DNA of 64,000 bases from Roseomonas sp. KE0001 (GTDB lineage Bacteria > Pseudomonadota > Alphaproteobacteria > Acetobacterales > Acetobacteraceae), in contig NZ_RCVQ01000002.1 in assembly GCF_016107285.1 (NCBI RefSeq), positions 496,001 through 560,000 of the forward strand, in the 5' to 3' direction. Below the pieces are notes generated by a model. The model worked only from the letters and a program-made list of their open reading frames with translations. It searched no databases and was not told the origin of the DNA. Each line of letters begins with the position of its first letter. Within the stretch, counting starts at the first letter, position 1. Below are positions 13,705 to 23,307 of the stretch, in pieces. Position numbers and translations under genes: made by a program.

Positions 13705-16700
13705 TCACCCCGGCATGTGCCGGTCCAGCAGCGCTCCGGGCAGCGGCATGGGGCGGGCCGACCATGTCCAGAGCAGCCAGCAATCCACCTTCCGTCCCGG
13801 AAAGACCTGCCGCAGCAGGGCACGATAGGCCGCCATCTGCCGCAGGTAGAGCGCCGGGACGCCGCCGATCTCCTCCGGCGGCGGACGGTTGGTCTTGTAG
13901 TCCAGGATCAGCACCCGCTCCGGCGTCACCAGCATCCGGTCCACCTGGCCGGCCAGCGGCAGGCCATTGACCCGCCCGGCGATCGGCGCCTCGGCCAGGC
14001 TGCCGGGCCCGAAGGCCGCCGCCAGCTCGGGCAGGCGCAGCAGCCGCATCACCTCGGCCAGGGTCGCCGCCCGCTCGGCCTCGGAGAGGTCATGGCCGGG
14101 CCTGGCCAGGAAGCGCCGCGCCGCCGCCTCCCGCTCCGCCTCCGCATAGTCCGGAAGGTGCTGCAGCAGCGCGTGCAGCAGCCGGCCGCGGCGGAAGCGC
14201 TCGCCGGTCGGATCGGCGCGGCCATGCGGCGCGGCGGTGGGCGTCTCCGTCTCGCCGGGAAGCGCCGAGGGGGAGAGGGTCAGCGCCATGCTCTCCGGCG
14301 CCGCCGGCCGGCCGATCCAGTCGGGCAGCGGCCCGGCCTCGCCCGGCTCGGCCTGTCCGGCCTCGGCGCGCGGCGGAGCGGTCTGGGCGCTGTCCAGGCA
14401 GCGCGCCGGTCCGGTGAAGCGGGCGGCGGGCGGCGCCCCGAAGGCCGCCGGCTCGAAGGCCAGCTCCCGGGCGCCCTCCAGGCGGGCGAAGCCCTGCGCC
14501 ACCAGGTCGTACCAGGAGCCGGCCTTGGGCTCGCCCCAGGCGCAGACCAGCAGCCGGTCCTCGGCACGGGTCAGCGCGACATAGAGCAGCCGGTTCTCCT
14601 CCGCCGCCCGCGCCGCCTCCTCCGCTTCCATCAGCCGCGTCCAGGCGGGGGCGAAGAAGTCGCGGCGCGAGCGGGGCGCCCAGAAGGGCAGGGACGGCTC
14701 GCTCTCCTCCCAGCGCAGCGGCTTCTCGCCGCGGCCGCTGCCGACATCGGGCAGGATGACCACCGGTGCCTGCAGCCCCTTGGCGCCGTGCGCCGTCATC
14801 AGCCGCACCGCATCGACGCCCGATTCCGCCTCGCGCTTCACCTCCGCCCCGCCGCGCCGCAGCCATTGCACGAAGCCCTGCAGGCTGGGCGGATGGCGCG
14901 ATTCGAAGGCGAGCGCGGCGTTCAGCACCTCGTCCAGCGGGTCGGCGGCGTCGGGGCCGAGGCGGGCCAGGATGCGGGCCCGCCCGCCATGCTCGCCCAG
15001 CACCTCGGCCAGGATGGAGTGGGGGGTGGCGAGGTCGGCGCGGTCGGCCAGCGCGGCCAGCCAATCGGCGGCGCGGCCGGGCGCGGTGTCGCGCCCGCGC
15101 TCCTGCAGCAGCCGCCACCACAGCGGCTGCACCCGGCCGCCCGCCAGGGCGCAGAGCTCCTCCTCCGAGACGCCGCAGAGCGGGCTCTTGAGCAGGGCGG
15201 CGAGCTGCAGGTCGTCCTCCGGCAGCAGCAGCACGTCGATCAGCGCCAGCAGGTCCTGCACCGCGATCTGCTCGATCAGGCGCAGCCGGTCGAGCCCGCC
15301 CACCGCCACGCCGCGCGCCTTCAGCGCCCGCACGAGCAGGCCGCTGAAGGCGGTGCGGCGGCGCAGCAGCACCAGGATGTCGCCGGGGCGGATCGGCCGC
15401 CCGCCGCGCGCCGGCAGGGTCTCGTGCCGCACCATGTGGGCGATGCGCGCCGCCAGCGCCTCGGCCATCAGCGCCTCGGCGTCCTCCTCGGCCACCGGCG
15501 TCTCCGGCACCTCCCAGGCTTCCAGGGTGGCGGCCTCGGGCCGGGCCAGCGGCGGCCAGAGCTCGACCAGCCCGGCATCCCCGGCGCGGTCGGCGCGGTG
15601 CTCCAGCACGGCGCCCTCCGCCACCACGCCGCGCCGCGCCGGCCCTTCGGCGAAGACGGCATCGACGAGCGACAGCACCGGCGCCGTGGACCGGAAGGAG
15701 ACGTTCAGCGGCACCACCTCGAAGCGCTGCTCCGCCGCCGCGATCTGCCGGGCGAAGCGGTGCGCGTAGCGGCCGAGGCCCGCGGCGTCGGCGCCCTGGA
15801 AGCTGTAGATCGACTGCTTCTCGTCGCCCACCGCGAAGATGCTGCGCCGCGTCTCCGGCTCGCGCGCGCCGAGGCCGGAGAAGAACTCGCCGGACAGCTT
15901 CTCCGCGATCTCCCATTGATGCGCGTTGCTGTCCTGCGCCTCGTCGAGCAGCAGGTGGTCGAGCCCGCCATCGAGCTTGTAGAGCACCCAGGCGCTGCCC
16001 GGATCGTGCAGCAGGCCGCGCGCGGCCTGGATCAGGTCGTCGAAATCCACCGCCCCCTGGCGCGCCTTCCGCGCCGCATAGGCCTCCAGCACCGGCTGGG
16101 CGAGGGCGAGCAGGGCGAGGCTCGCGGCGTGCAGGCGCCACGCCCTCCGCTCCTCCTCCACCGCCGCGATGCGCGCCGCCTCCTCGGCCATCAGGGCCTG
16201 CGCCTCCTCGGCGCGGTCCTTCAGGCCGGCCTTGGTGGCCATGTTTTTACGCGGCTCGCCCTTGTCGGTGAGGAAGATCCCGGCCCAGTCCTCCCAGCAC
16301 ACCTGGCGCGCCTCCACCGGCAGGTCGATCCAGGCCTTCATCCGCTCGCCGCGCGCGCGGTCGTTGGCATTGCCGCTGAGGCGCAGCAGACCGCTGGCGC
16401 GCACCATCTCCGCCCCCACCCGGGCACAGGCCGCGGCCAGCGCCTCCGCCTCGCCCCCCTCGCGCGGCAGCATCAGGCGGCGGCGCAGCACGGCGTCGCA
16501 CCCGGCCAGCCCCCCGGCCCGGGCGATGGCGCCGCCCAGCCGGTCGCGCTCCTTCACCAGGCTCTGCAGCGTGTCGGCGAAATCCTCCGGGCTGCCGAGG
16601 CCGGCGATGGCCTCGATCGCCGCGGGGGGCAGCCGGCCGGAGGCCAGCGCCGCCTCGCGCGATTCGGCCAGCATCTCCGCCGCGTCCGCCTCCTCGATCA

Positions 16701-17157
16701 GGGTGAACTGCGGCGGCAGCCCGGCCTCCAGCGGGAAGCCGCGCAGCAGCGACTGGCAGAAGGCATGGATGGTGGCGATCCGCATGCCGCCCGGCTGCTC
16801 CAGCACCTCGGCGAAGAGGGCGCGGGCGCGGCGGCGCAGCGTGGCGTCCGGCGCGGCGCCGGTCAGCTCCTGCAGGCTGCGGCCGAGATCGGCCTCCTCG
16901 GCCACCGCCCATTCGCCGAGGCGGCGGGCCAGGCGGGTCGCCATCTCGGCCGCCGCCGCCTTGGTGAAGGTGAGGCAGAGGATGCGGCCGGGCCTGGCGC
17001 CGGGGCGCAGCAGCAGGCGCAGCACGCGGTCGGTCAGCACCTTGGTCTTGCCCGAGCCGGCCGAGGCGCCGACCCAGGCGGAGGCCTCGGGGTCCGAGGC
17101 GCGCCGCTGCGCATCCTGGGCGGCGGCGCGGGGCGAGAGATCGGTGCTGCTGCTCAT
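13705..17157 (-). CDS. addA: Double-strand break repair helicase-nuclease AddA
   Basis: A 1150-residue UvrD/RecB-type helicase with C-terminal nuclease, the motor and one nuclease of the AddAB end-resection complex. Visible motifs are Walker A ASAGSGKTK near residue 30, motif II LLLDEAQDSN, motif III GDEKQSIYSFQGAD, the late helicase motifs VRLMTAHGAKGLQAP and LLYVALTRAEDRLLV, and the RecB-type nuclease core ILDYKTNRPP near the C terminus. The start at ATG 17,157 is followed immediately by the conserved N terminus; the frame extends upstream without meaning. addB is not adjacent but lies 2.9 kb away on the same strand, behind two opposite-strand genes. Confidence 0.95.
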   Translation of the reverse strand: MSSSTDLSPRAAAQDAQRRASDPEASAWVGASAGSGKTKVLTDRVLRLLLRPGARPGRILCLTFTKAAAAEMATRLARRLGEWAVAEEADLGRSLQELTGAAPDATLRRRARALFAEVLEQPGGMRIATIHAFCQSLLRGFPLEAGLPPQFTLIEEADAAEMLAESREAALASGRLPPAAIEAIAGLGSPEDFADTLQSLVKERDRLGGAIARAGGLAGCDAVLRRRLMLPREGGEAEALAAACARVGAEMVRASGLLRLSGNANDRARGERMKAWIDLPVEARQVCWEDWAGIFLTDKGEPRKNMATKAGLKDRAEEAQALMAEEAARIAAVEEERRAWRLHAASLALLALAQPVLEAYAARKARQGAVDFDDLIQAARGLLHDPGSAWVLYKLDGGLDHLLLDEAQDSNAHQWEIAEKLSGEFFSGLGAREPETRRSIFAVGDEKQSIYSFQGADAAGLGRYAHRFARQIAAAEQRFEVVPLNVSFRSTAPVLSLVDAVFAEGPARRGVVAEGAVLEHRADRAGDAGLVELWPPLARPEAATLEAWEVPETPVAEEDAEALMAEALAARIAHMVRHETLPARGGRPIRPGDILVLLRRRTAFSGLLVRALKARGVAVGGLDRLRLIEQIAVQDLLALIDVLLLPEDDLQLAALLKSPLCGVSEEELCALAGGRVQPLWWRLLQERGRDTAPGRAADWLAALADRADLATPHSILAEVLGEHGGRARILARLGPDAADPLDEVLNAALAFESRHPPSLQGFVQWLRRGGAEVKREAESGVDAVRLMTAHGAKGLQAPVVILPDVGSGRGEKPLRWEESEPSLPFWAPRSRRDFFAPAWTRLMEAEEAARAAEENRLLYVALTRAEDRLLVCAWGEPKAGSWYDLVAQGFARLEGARELAFEPAAFGAPPAARFTGPARCLDSAQTAPPRAEAGQAEPGEAGPLPDWIGRPAAPESMALTLSPSALPGETETPTAAPHGRADPTGERFRRGRLLHALLQHLPDYAEAEREAAARRFLARPGHDLSEAERAATLAEVMRLLRLPELAAAFGPGSLAEAPIAGRVNGLPLAGQVDRMLVTPERVLILDYKTNRPPPEEIGGVPALYLRQMAAYRALLRQVFPGRKVDCWLLWTWSARPMPLPGALLDRHMPG

Positions 17158-17362
17158 GCCCCGGTTGTAGCCGGGCGGCCGCGCCGGGGCGATGGGCAAG
17201 GCGGCGGGAGGCGCGCGGCCGCCTCCCGCTGGGCGCCCCGATAGCGCGGCACGGAGCACCCGCCGTCACCGCCGGGCGGTTCCGGAGGCACGCGGCGATT
17301 CCCCTGGCGGGCCAGGGCGGTCTAGGCTTGGGCTTAGCGCTTCAGCCGAAAGGGCCGCACCG

Positions 17363-18340
17363 ATGCCGAGACGCCGCCACCTCCTCGCCGCCGGCCTGGC
17401 CGGCCTTGCCGCCGCGCCGGCCCGGCGCGCCCGGGCCGCCGCCGCCTGGCGCATCGCCAGCGAATATCCGGCGACCGCCATGCCGGGCGAGGGCATCGCG
17501 CATTTCGCCGAGGCCGCGACCCGGCTGGCCGATGGCGCGCTGATGGTGACCGCCGCCCCCGACGCGCCGGACGGGCTGCGCTCCGCCGCCATGTTGCGCG
17601 CCGTGGCCGAGGGGAAGCTCGCCGCGGCGGACGCCTTCACCGGCGCCATGGCGAAGGACGCGCCGATCTTCCAGCTCTCCGCGCTGCCCTTCCTGACCGG
17701 CTCGGCGGCGGATGCGGCGCGGCTGCTGGATCTCGCCCGGCCGGCCTATGCCCGCGCCCTCGCGGCGCAGGGCGCGACGCTGCTCTACGCCACGCCCTGG
17801 CCGCCCTCCGGCATCTGGTCGCGCCGGCCGCTGACCGAGGCCGGAGCGCTGCAGGGCCTGCGCATCCGGACCTACGATGCCGCCGGCACCGCCGTGCTGC
17901 AGGCCGCCAGCGCCGCGCCGCAGCAGATTTCCTTCGCCGACGCGCTGCCCCGGCTGAAGGCGGGCGAGATGGATGCCGTGCTTTCCTCGGGCGATGGCGG
18001 CGCCGGGGCGCGGCTGTGGGAGATCCTGCCGAACTTCACCCGCATCGACTACGCCTGGCCGCTCAGCCTCGCCTTCTGTGCCAGCGCGGCGCTGGAGGCG
18101 CTGCCGGAGCCGGCGCGGCGCGCCGTCCTGCAGGCCGGGCGGGAGACCGAGGCCCGGCAGTTCCGCGCCATCGCCACGCGGCTGGAGGAGAACGGCGCCC
18201 GCCTGCGCGCCAACGGCGTGGCGCTCGCCGAGGTCCCGGCGCTGCGCGCCGCGCTGACCCTGGCGGCGCAGCCGGTGGTCGAGGCGTGGTCGGACCGCGC
18301 CGGCGAGGAAGGCCGGGCGATTCTCGCGGCCTATCGCTGA
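17363..18340 (+). CDS. TRAP-type C4-dicarboxylate transporter substrate-binding protein (orphan)
   Basis: A 325-residue periplasmic receptor of the DctP family with an export signal (arginine-rich PRRRHLLAAGL followed by an Ala-rich core). The fold is indicated by WRIASEYPATAMPGEG, the conserved arginine strand LQGLRIRTYDAAG (the carboxylate-binding Arg region), FADALPRLKAGEMDAV and the late WPLSLAFCASAALEALP segment. TRAP systems need DctQ and DctM membrane subunits; none is in this window, so it is either an orphan receptor or works with distant partners. It is followed on the same strand by an M20 amidohydrolase gene, suggesting import or sensing of that enzyme's substrate or product. Confidence 0.85.
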   Translation: MPRRRHLLAAGLAGLAAAPARRARAAAAWRIASEYPATAMPGEGIAHFAEAATRLADGALMVTAAPDAPDGLRSAAMLRAVAEGKLAAADAFTGAMAKDAPIFQLSALPFLTGSAADAARLLDLARPAYARALAAQGATLLYATPWPPSGIWSRRPLTEAGALQGLRIRTYDAAGTAVLQAASAAPQQISFADALPRLKAGEMDAVLSSGDGGAGARLWEILPNFTRIDYAWPLSLAFCASAALEALPEPARRAVLQAGRETEARQFRAIATRLEENGARLRANGVALAEVPALRAALTLAAQPVVEAWSDRAGEEGRAILAAYR

Positions 18341-18355
18341 GGCGGGCCGGCCCGC

Positions 18356-18480
18356 GGGTAACCCGCCGTCGGATAACCCGCCGGCGGATAACCCGACTGT
18401 GTCCGCGCGCCGGCTTGTGGCCGGAGGAGAAGGGTCCGTAGCCTCCTCCCCCAGCCCGCCTGTCAGCCCCGCCTGTCAGC
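18356..18480. repeat. Two short tandem repeat arrays
   Basis: Three 15-bp units lie head to tail at 18,356-18,400 (unit 2 is GGATAACCCGCCGGC; units 1 and 3 differ at two to four positions). A perfect 13-bp unit, CCCGCCTGTCAGC, is then repeated at 18,455-18,467 and 18,468-18,480. Both arrays lie in the 154-base gap between the TRAP receptor and M20 genes. They look like replication-slippage products; no binding-site role is shown. Confidence 0.8.
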
Positions 18481-18494
18481 AAGGAGTTCGGATC

Positions 18495-20093
18495 ATGCCG
18501 CTGCGAGGAATGCCGGAAGCGGGACGGCGCGCTGTTCTCGCCGGCTTCGGGATGGCGGGCTTCGGGATGACCGGCGCGGTCACCGCGGCCGCGGCTCCCC
18601 CGGCTTCACCAGCGGCCTCCACCCCTGGCCCTCCCCCTGGCCTCCCCCCGGCCTCCTCGGCCGCCGCGGCGCGCGCGGTGGAGGCGGCGCGCGACGCCAT
18701 CCTGCGCCTCTCGCGCGAGGTCTGGACCCAGGCCGAACTGAGCCTGCACGAGGAGAAGTCCGCCGCCATCCACCTGCGCGAGCTGGAGGCGGCGGGCTTT
18801 CGTGTCACCAGCCGCGGCACCTCCGGCATCCCCACCGCCTTCGTCGCGGAATGGAGCGCGGGTTCGGGCGGCCCGGTCATCGGCTACATGCCGGAGTATG
18901 ACGCGCTGCCCGGCCTCGGCAACGCCGCGGAGCCGCGCCAGGCGCCGGGCCCCGCCGGCACCGGGGTCGGGCATGGCTGCGGCCACAACATGCTGGGCGC
19001 CGGCTGCACCGGCGGCGCCATCGCGCTCAGGGCCATGATGCGGGAGGCCGGCACCAGCGGCACCATCCGCGTCTATGGCTGCGCCGCCGAGGAGACGGAG
19101 GGCGCCAAAGTTTATATGGCGCGCGACCGGCTGTTCGAGGATTGCGACGCCGTGCTGGCCTGGCACCCCGCCCCCTTCGCCGGCGCCGGGATCGTGCGGC
19201 TGACCGCGGTGGACAAGGTGCGGGTGATGTTCCACGGCCGTAGCGCCCATGCCGGGATCGCCCCCTGGGAGGGGCGCAGCGCCCTCAAGGCGGCGGAGAT
19301 GTTCGGCCTCGGCGTGCAGATGATGCGCGAGCACATCCTGCCCAGCGCGCGGATGCACTACATCTATGAGCAGGCGGGCGCGGCGCCGAACGTCATCCCG
19401 GATTTCGCGCAGGTCTGGATCCTCCTGCGCGACCTCGACCGGGAGAAGGTCGGCACGCTGACCGCCTGGGTGCGCCAGGTGGCCGAGGGCGCGGCCATGG
19501 CGACGCAGACCCGCGCCGAGGTGATCCACTTCTTCGGCATGCACGACCTGCTGCCGAACGAGCCGCTGGCGCGGCTGCTGCACCGCCACCTCGCCGCCGT
19601 CCCGATCGAATGGACGGAGGAGGAGCAGGCCTTCGCCCGGGCCTGCCAGCGGGAGGCGAAGCTGCCGGAGGCGGGCATGGCGCCGCAGCCGCTGCCCTTC
19701 CTGCAGGAGATCTCGGCGGGCGGCTCCACCGATGTCGGCGAGGTCAGCTACCAGGCGCCGGTGGGGGTCTTCGCCTGGCCGACCATGCCGCTGGGAGTCG
19801 GGCTGCACACCTGGCCCGTCACCGCATGCGGCGGCATGTCGATCGGCGACAAGGGATCGCTCAACACCGCCCGCGTGCTGGCGGCCGCGGGGTATGACCT
19901 GATGACCGATGCGGCGCTGCGGGAGGCGGCCAGGGTGGATTTCCGGGCGCGGCGCGGCGACCGGCCCTTCACCTCCGCCCTGCCGGCCTCGCAGAAGCGG
20001 CCGATGGGTCTGCCCGCCTTCATGACCCGCACCGGCGATGACGAGATGGTGTCGGGCCTGCAGCCGGACACCGGGGCGCGGAACGGGGGGTAG
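18495..20093 (+). CDS. M20 family amidohydrolase, AbgB-like
   Basis: A 532-residue zinc hydrolase with an N-terminal export signal and a Pro/Ala-rich linker (to about residue 60). The metal site is visible: VGHGCGHNMLG, CAAEETEGAK, AWHPAPF and the dimerisation-domain motif GRSAHAGIAPWEGRSA. This arrangement matches aminobenzoyl-glutamate hydrolase subunit B (AbgB) and related amidases, which release an acid from an N-acyl amino acid. Exported members are less usual. The ATG at 18,495 has AAGGAG eight bases upstream. An imperfect 15-bp tandem duplication (18,546-18,575) gives the repeated GFGM residues in the signal region. It follows the TRAP receptor gene and ends five bases before the addB stop. 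Confidence 0.85.
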   Translation: MPLRGMPEAGRRAVLAGFGMAGFGMTGAVTAAAAPPASPAASTPGPPPGLPPASSAAAARAVEAARDAILRLSREVWTQAELSLHEEKSAAIHLRELEAAGFRVTSRGTSGIPTAFVAEWSAGSGGPVIGYMPEYDALPGLGNAAEPRQAPGPAGTGVGHGCGHNMLGAGCTGGAIALRAMMREAGTSGTIRVYGCAAEETEGAKVYMARDRLFEDCDAVLAWHPAPFAGAGIVRLTAVDKVRVMFHGRSAHAGIAPWEGRSALKAAEMFGLGVQMMREHILPSARMHYIYEQAGAAPNVIPDFAQVWILLRDLDREKVGTLTAWVRQVAEGAAMATQTRAEVIHFFGMHDLLPNEPLARLLHRHLAAVPIEWTEEEQAFARACQREAKLPEAGMAPQPLPFLQEISAGGSTDVGEVSYQAPVGVFAWPTMPLGVGLHTWPVTACGGMSIGDKGSLNTARVLAAAGYDLMTDAALREAARVDFRARRGDRPFTSALPASQKRPMGLPAFMTRTGDDEMVSGLQPDTGARNGG

Positions 20094-20098
20094 GGGCC

Positions 20099-23000
20099 TC
20101 ACCCCTCCTCCGCCGTCCCCCATTCCGCCACCCGCGCCAGATGGTCGTAATCCGAGCGGGGCGGCCTGCGGCGCGGATGCGGGCGGGCGAGGAAGCGGCG
20201 CTCGCCGAGCAGGAAGCCGCGCAGCAGCGCCTCCGTCTGCGCCAGCGCCTCGGCCGCCAGGGCGTCAGGCTCACCCTTCACCGGCCTCACCTCGCCCGGC
20301 GTGCCGCCCCCGGTCAGCCGCCAGTGGGCCAGCGCCGAGACCGGACGGGCGGCGATGCCCTCGAACCCGCCCGCCGCGGCGATGGCGGCCTCCAGCGGCA
20401 TCTGCGGCGCGCGGCCGTCCTTCATCTCGGAATCGTTCGGCGGCGTGCCGGTCTTGTAGTCGATGATCGCCAGCGTGCCGTCGGACAGTTCGTCGATGCG
20501 GTCGGCGCGCACCTTCAGCCGCAGCCGCCCCTGCGCCAGCGCCAGCCGCCCCGGCACCTCGGCATGGCGAGCGGCGATGCGCCGCCCCTCCCGCGCCGCC
20601 GTCTGCGCCGCCTCCTCCTGGGCGGTGACGAAGCCGCCGATGCGCGCCAGGCGCGGCCGCCAGAAGGCCAGCAGGCCGGGCCGCGCCTCGGTCCGCGCCA
20701 GCGCCTCCTCCGCCGCGTCCGCGAACCAGTCGCGGGCGGTGGCGAGGCCGGGCCAGCCCCCGGGCGCCTCGTCCAGGCGGCGGGTCCAGACCGCCAGGGC
20801 GAGGTGCACGATCTGCCCGTAATTCGCCGCGCCGACCTCGGCGTCGAGCGGGTCGAAGGGCGTCAGGCGCAGCACGTGGCGGGCGTAGAAGGCATAGGGA
20901 TCGGCCATCAGCCCGGCCACTTCCGTGACGCTGATCTCGCGCGGCCGGTCCTCCACGGGCGGGCAGGGGGCCGGGCGCGGGCAGGGCCGCACCGCCTCCG
21001 GCTGGTCGAGCCGCGCCGCCCAGCCAAGCGCCGGGTGGCGTGGCAGTGCGAGGCCCCGGCCGCCGGCCTTCCGCGGGTCTTCTGCCTTCTGGCCGGCGAG
21101 GAAGGTCTCAAGCCGGGTCAGCCAGCGCGAGGGCACGGTCGGCGCGCCGGCGCGCTTGCGGGCGCGGGCCAGCACCACGCGCGGCGCCGAGGCGGCCGCC
21201 AGCAGGAAGTCGGCGGCGACGCGGCCGATCCGCGCCTCGGGCTCCGGCAGGCCGAAATCGGCGCGCATCGGCCGGCTCATCCAGGGGCCGGCCTCGGTCG
21301 CCTGCGGCCAGACGCCTTCCTCCAGGCTGCCCAGCACGGCCAGGTCGAAATCCTGCAGCCGGGCCTCCAGCAGGCCGAGGATGGCGATGCGGGGATGCTG
21401 CGCGTGCTCGCGCCCGCGGCCGATGCGGACCCCCGGCGCCGAGGGACCCTCCAGCGAGGAATCGAACAGGGCGGGCCAGGAGGCCGGGCTCATCGGCGGC
21501 AATTCGCGCAGCGCCGGCGGCAGGGTGGCGAGGTGCACCGCCAGGGGCTCGCCCTCCTCCCCGGCATAGAGGCGCAGGCCGCCCGGCCGCTCCCGCGTCG
21601 AGGCGAGGGCCTCGGCGGCCGCCAGATGCGCGTCCAGCAGGTCGGCCGGCGGGCGGGCGGGGCTGTCCGGCAGGCTGTCGAAACCGGCGAGCGCGGCCTC
21701 CAGCGCATCGACCAGCTTCAGGGCGGTGCCGAGCAGGGGCGCATCCTTCTCGCGCCGGAAGGCCTCGCGCACCCGGGCCCGCAGGCCGGACAGGCCGGGC
21801 GCGGGGCGGGGGCCGCGCAGGCAGCGCCGCTCGATCAACCGCACCGCCTCCATCCATTCCGCCCGCGTCATGCCGCCGGCGGAGAGAGGATGCTTGAGCA
21901 GGGCGAGCAGCGGCACCGGCGCGAAGCCCTCGGCCACGGCGCGGGCGAGCAGGCGCAGATAGGCCCCGGTCGGCGTCTCGCCGAGCGGCTGGCCGGCGGA
22001 ATCGTCGGCCAGGATGCCGTGCCGCGTCAGCTCGGCGGCGACGCGGCGGCCCAGCTCGCGGTCGGGGGTGATCAGCGCGGCGCGGCTGCCGGGGGTCTCC
22101 AGCGCCTCGCGCAGGATCAGCGCGATGGCCACCGCCTCGGCCTGCACATCCGGCGCCTCCAGCAGGGCGAGGCCCTCCAGCGCGGGCGCCCAGTGCTCCG
22201 GCCGCCGCTCCAGCCAGGCCTCGATGCCGGCGGCCGGGCGCAGGGCGCAGGAGAGCAGCCCGGCGCGGCGCGCCAGGGCCGGGTCGCCCGCCGTGTTGCC
22301 GGGCCAGGGCATGAGGTCGGCGGGGGTGGCATCCATGGCCGAGAGCAGGCGCACCTGGCCGGCCAGCGGATGCGTGCAGCTCTCCCCCACCGCGGCCCAG
22401 AGCGCCTCGGACTTGATCTCGCCCGGCCCGTGCAGCACCACAGCGCCGCGCGGCAGCCCGGCCACCACCTTGAGCAGCGCGGCGGCGGCGGGGATGGTGC
22501 CGCCGGCGCCGATCCCGGCGGCGATCACCGGCGCCTCCGGCGGCGCCTCGCGCCAGGCGCGGGCCTGGGCGCGCAGGGCGGCGACGCGGCGCGGGCCGAT
22601 GTCCATCAGCCCCCGCGCCTGCAGCCAGGCGTCCCAGGCGGTCAGCACGCCGCGCAGGAAGGTCAGTGTCACCTGCCAGTGGACGGCGAATTCCTCCGGT
22701 ACCAGCCCGTCCAGCCCGTCATGCCGGACATCCTCCAGCGCCGTCTCGTCGAGGAACTCGGCGAGCGCCGTGGCCAGCCGCCAGGCCTGCTCCGGGGTGT
22801 TCGGCCCGCCGTAGCGGGAGGGCAGGCGCAGGACCAGCTCGGTCAGCACCGCCTGCCGCCGCGCCGGCTCGACGGCCGGCGGTAGATCGAGCAGGCCGGG
22901 CAGCGCCAGCTCGTCCGCCTCCTCGGTGGACAGGCCGGTCAGCGCTCGCATGCGCGGCAGCAGCAGGGCACGGCCATCCGCCTCGCGCAGGAAGGCCTCG

Positions 23001-23152
23001 CGCAGCGCCAGCGCGGCGCGGCGGGTCGGCAGCAGGATGGTGGTGCGGGACAGGGCCAGCGGGTCCGCCGCCGCGGCGCCGAGCTCGGCCAGCACGCCAC
23101 GGGCCAGGGTGGGCAGGAAGGGGAGGTGGGCCGGGATCTCGAAGAGCCGCAT
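20099..23152 (-). CDS. addB: Double-strand break repair protein AddB
   Basis: A 1017-residue partner of AddA, carrying an inactive-helicase-like N-terminal part and a C-terminal RecB-type nuclease. The N terminus MRLFEIPAHLPFLPTLARG and the following TTILLPTRRAALALREAF fit the alphaproteobacterial AddB opening. Helicase-like and nuclease elements include FDLAVLGSLEEGVWPQATEA, the segment after REISVTEVAGLMADPYAFYA, and the PDDEXK core LAIIDYKTGTPP. I start at ATG 23,152, where this conserved opening begins. The gene is normally just upstream of addA; here two opposite-strand genes (17,363-20,093) lie between them. It is divergent from an MFS transporter gene. Confidence 0.93.
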   Translation of the reverse strand: MRLFEIPAHLPFLPTLARGVLAELGAAAADPLALSRTTILLPTRRAALALREAFLREADGRALLLPRMRALTGLSTEEADELALPGLLDLPPAVEPARRQAVLTELVLRLPSRYGGPNTPEQAWRLATALAEFLDETALEDVRHDGLDGLVPEEFAVHWQVTLTFLRGVLTAWDAWLQARGLMDIGPRRVAALRAQARAWREAPPEAPVIAAGIGAGGTIPAAAALLKVVAGLPRGAVVLHGPGEIKSEALWAAVGESCTHPLAGQVRLLSAMDATPADLMPWPGNTAGDPALARRAGLLSCALRPAAGIEAWLERRPEHWAPALEGLALLEAPDVQAEAVAIALILREALETPGSRAALITPDRELGRRVAAELTRHGILADDSAGQPLGETPTGAYLRLLARAVAEGFAPVPLLALLKHPLSAGGMTRAEWMEAVRLIERRCLRGPRPAPGLSGLRARVREAFRREKDAPLLGTALKLVDALEAALAGFDSLPDSPARPPADLLDAHLAAAEALASTRERPGGLRLYAGEEGEPLAVHLATLPPALRELPPMSPASWPALFDSSLEGPSAPGVRIGRGREHAQHPRIAILGLLEARLQDFDLAVLGSLEEGVWPQATEAGPWMSRPMRADFGLPEPEARIGRVAADFLLAAASAPRVVLARARKRAGAPTVPSRWLTRLETFLAGQKAEDPRKAGGRGLALPRHPALGWAARLDQPEAVRPCPRPAPCPPVEDRPREISVTEVAGLMADPYAFYARHVLRLTPFDPLDAEVGAANYGQIVHLALAVWTRRLDEAPGGWPGLATARDWFADAAEEALARTEARPGLLAFWRPRLARIGGFVTAQEEAAQTAAREGRRIAARHAEVPGRLALAQGRLRLKVRADRIDELSDGTLAIIDYKTGTPPNDSEMKDGRAPQMPLEAAIAAAGGFEGIAARPVSALAHWRLTGGGTPGEVRPVKGEPDALAAEALAQTEALLRGFLLGERRFLARPHPRRRPPRSDYDHLARVAEWGTAEEG

Positions 23153-23307
23153 GGGGAGGCAGGGTAGGGCCGATCGCGTCCCCATGGAATTGCCTCTGGA
23201 ACTGCCCCGCCGGCGGTGGCGCCGCGATCATTCCGCCGGCTTCCGGCTCAACCCCGCCCGATCCCCCCGCGTTCCAGCGCCGCCTCCGCTCTGGAAGGAT
23301 GGACCGC

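Noticed and set aside
13717-17244. A 1175-codon open frame opposite addA
   Set aside because: It is a codon-bias shadow of addA, with low-complexity Gln/Arg/Gly content and no motif.
18356-18480. Tandem repeats considered as a CRISPR array
   Set aside because: Units are 13-15 bp and directly adjacent, without unique spacers, and no cas genes are nearby.
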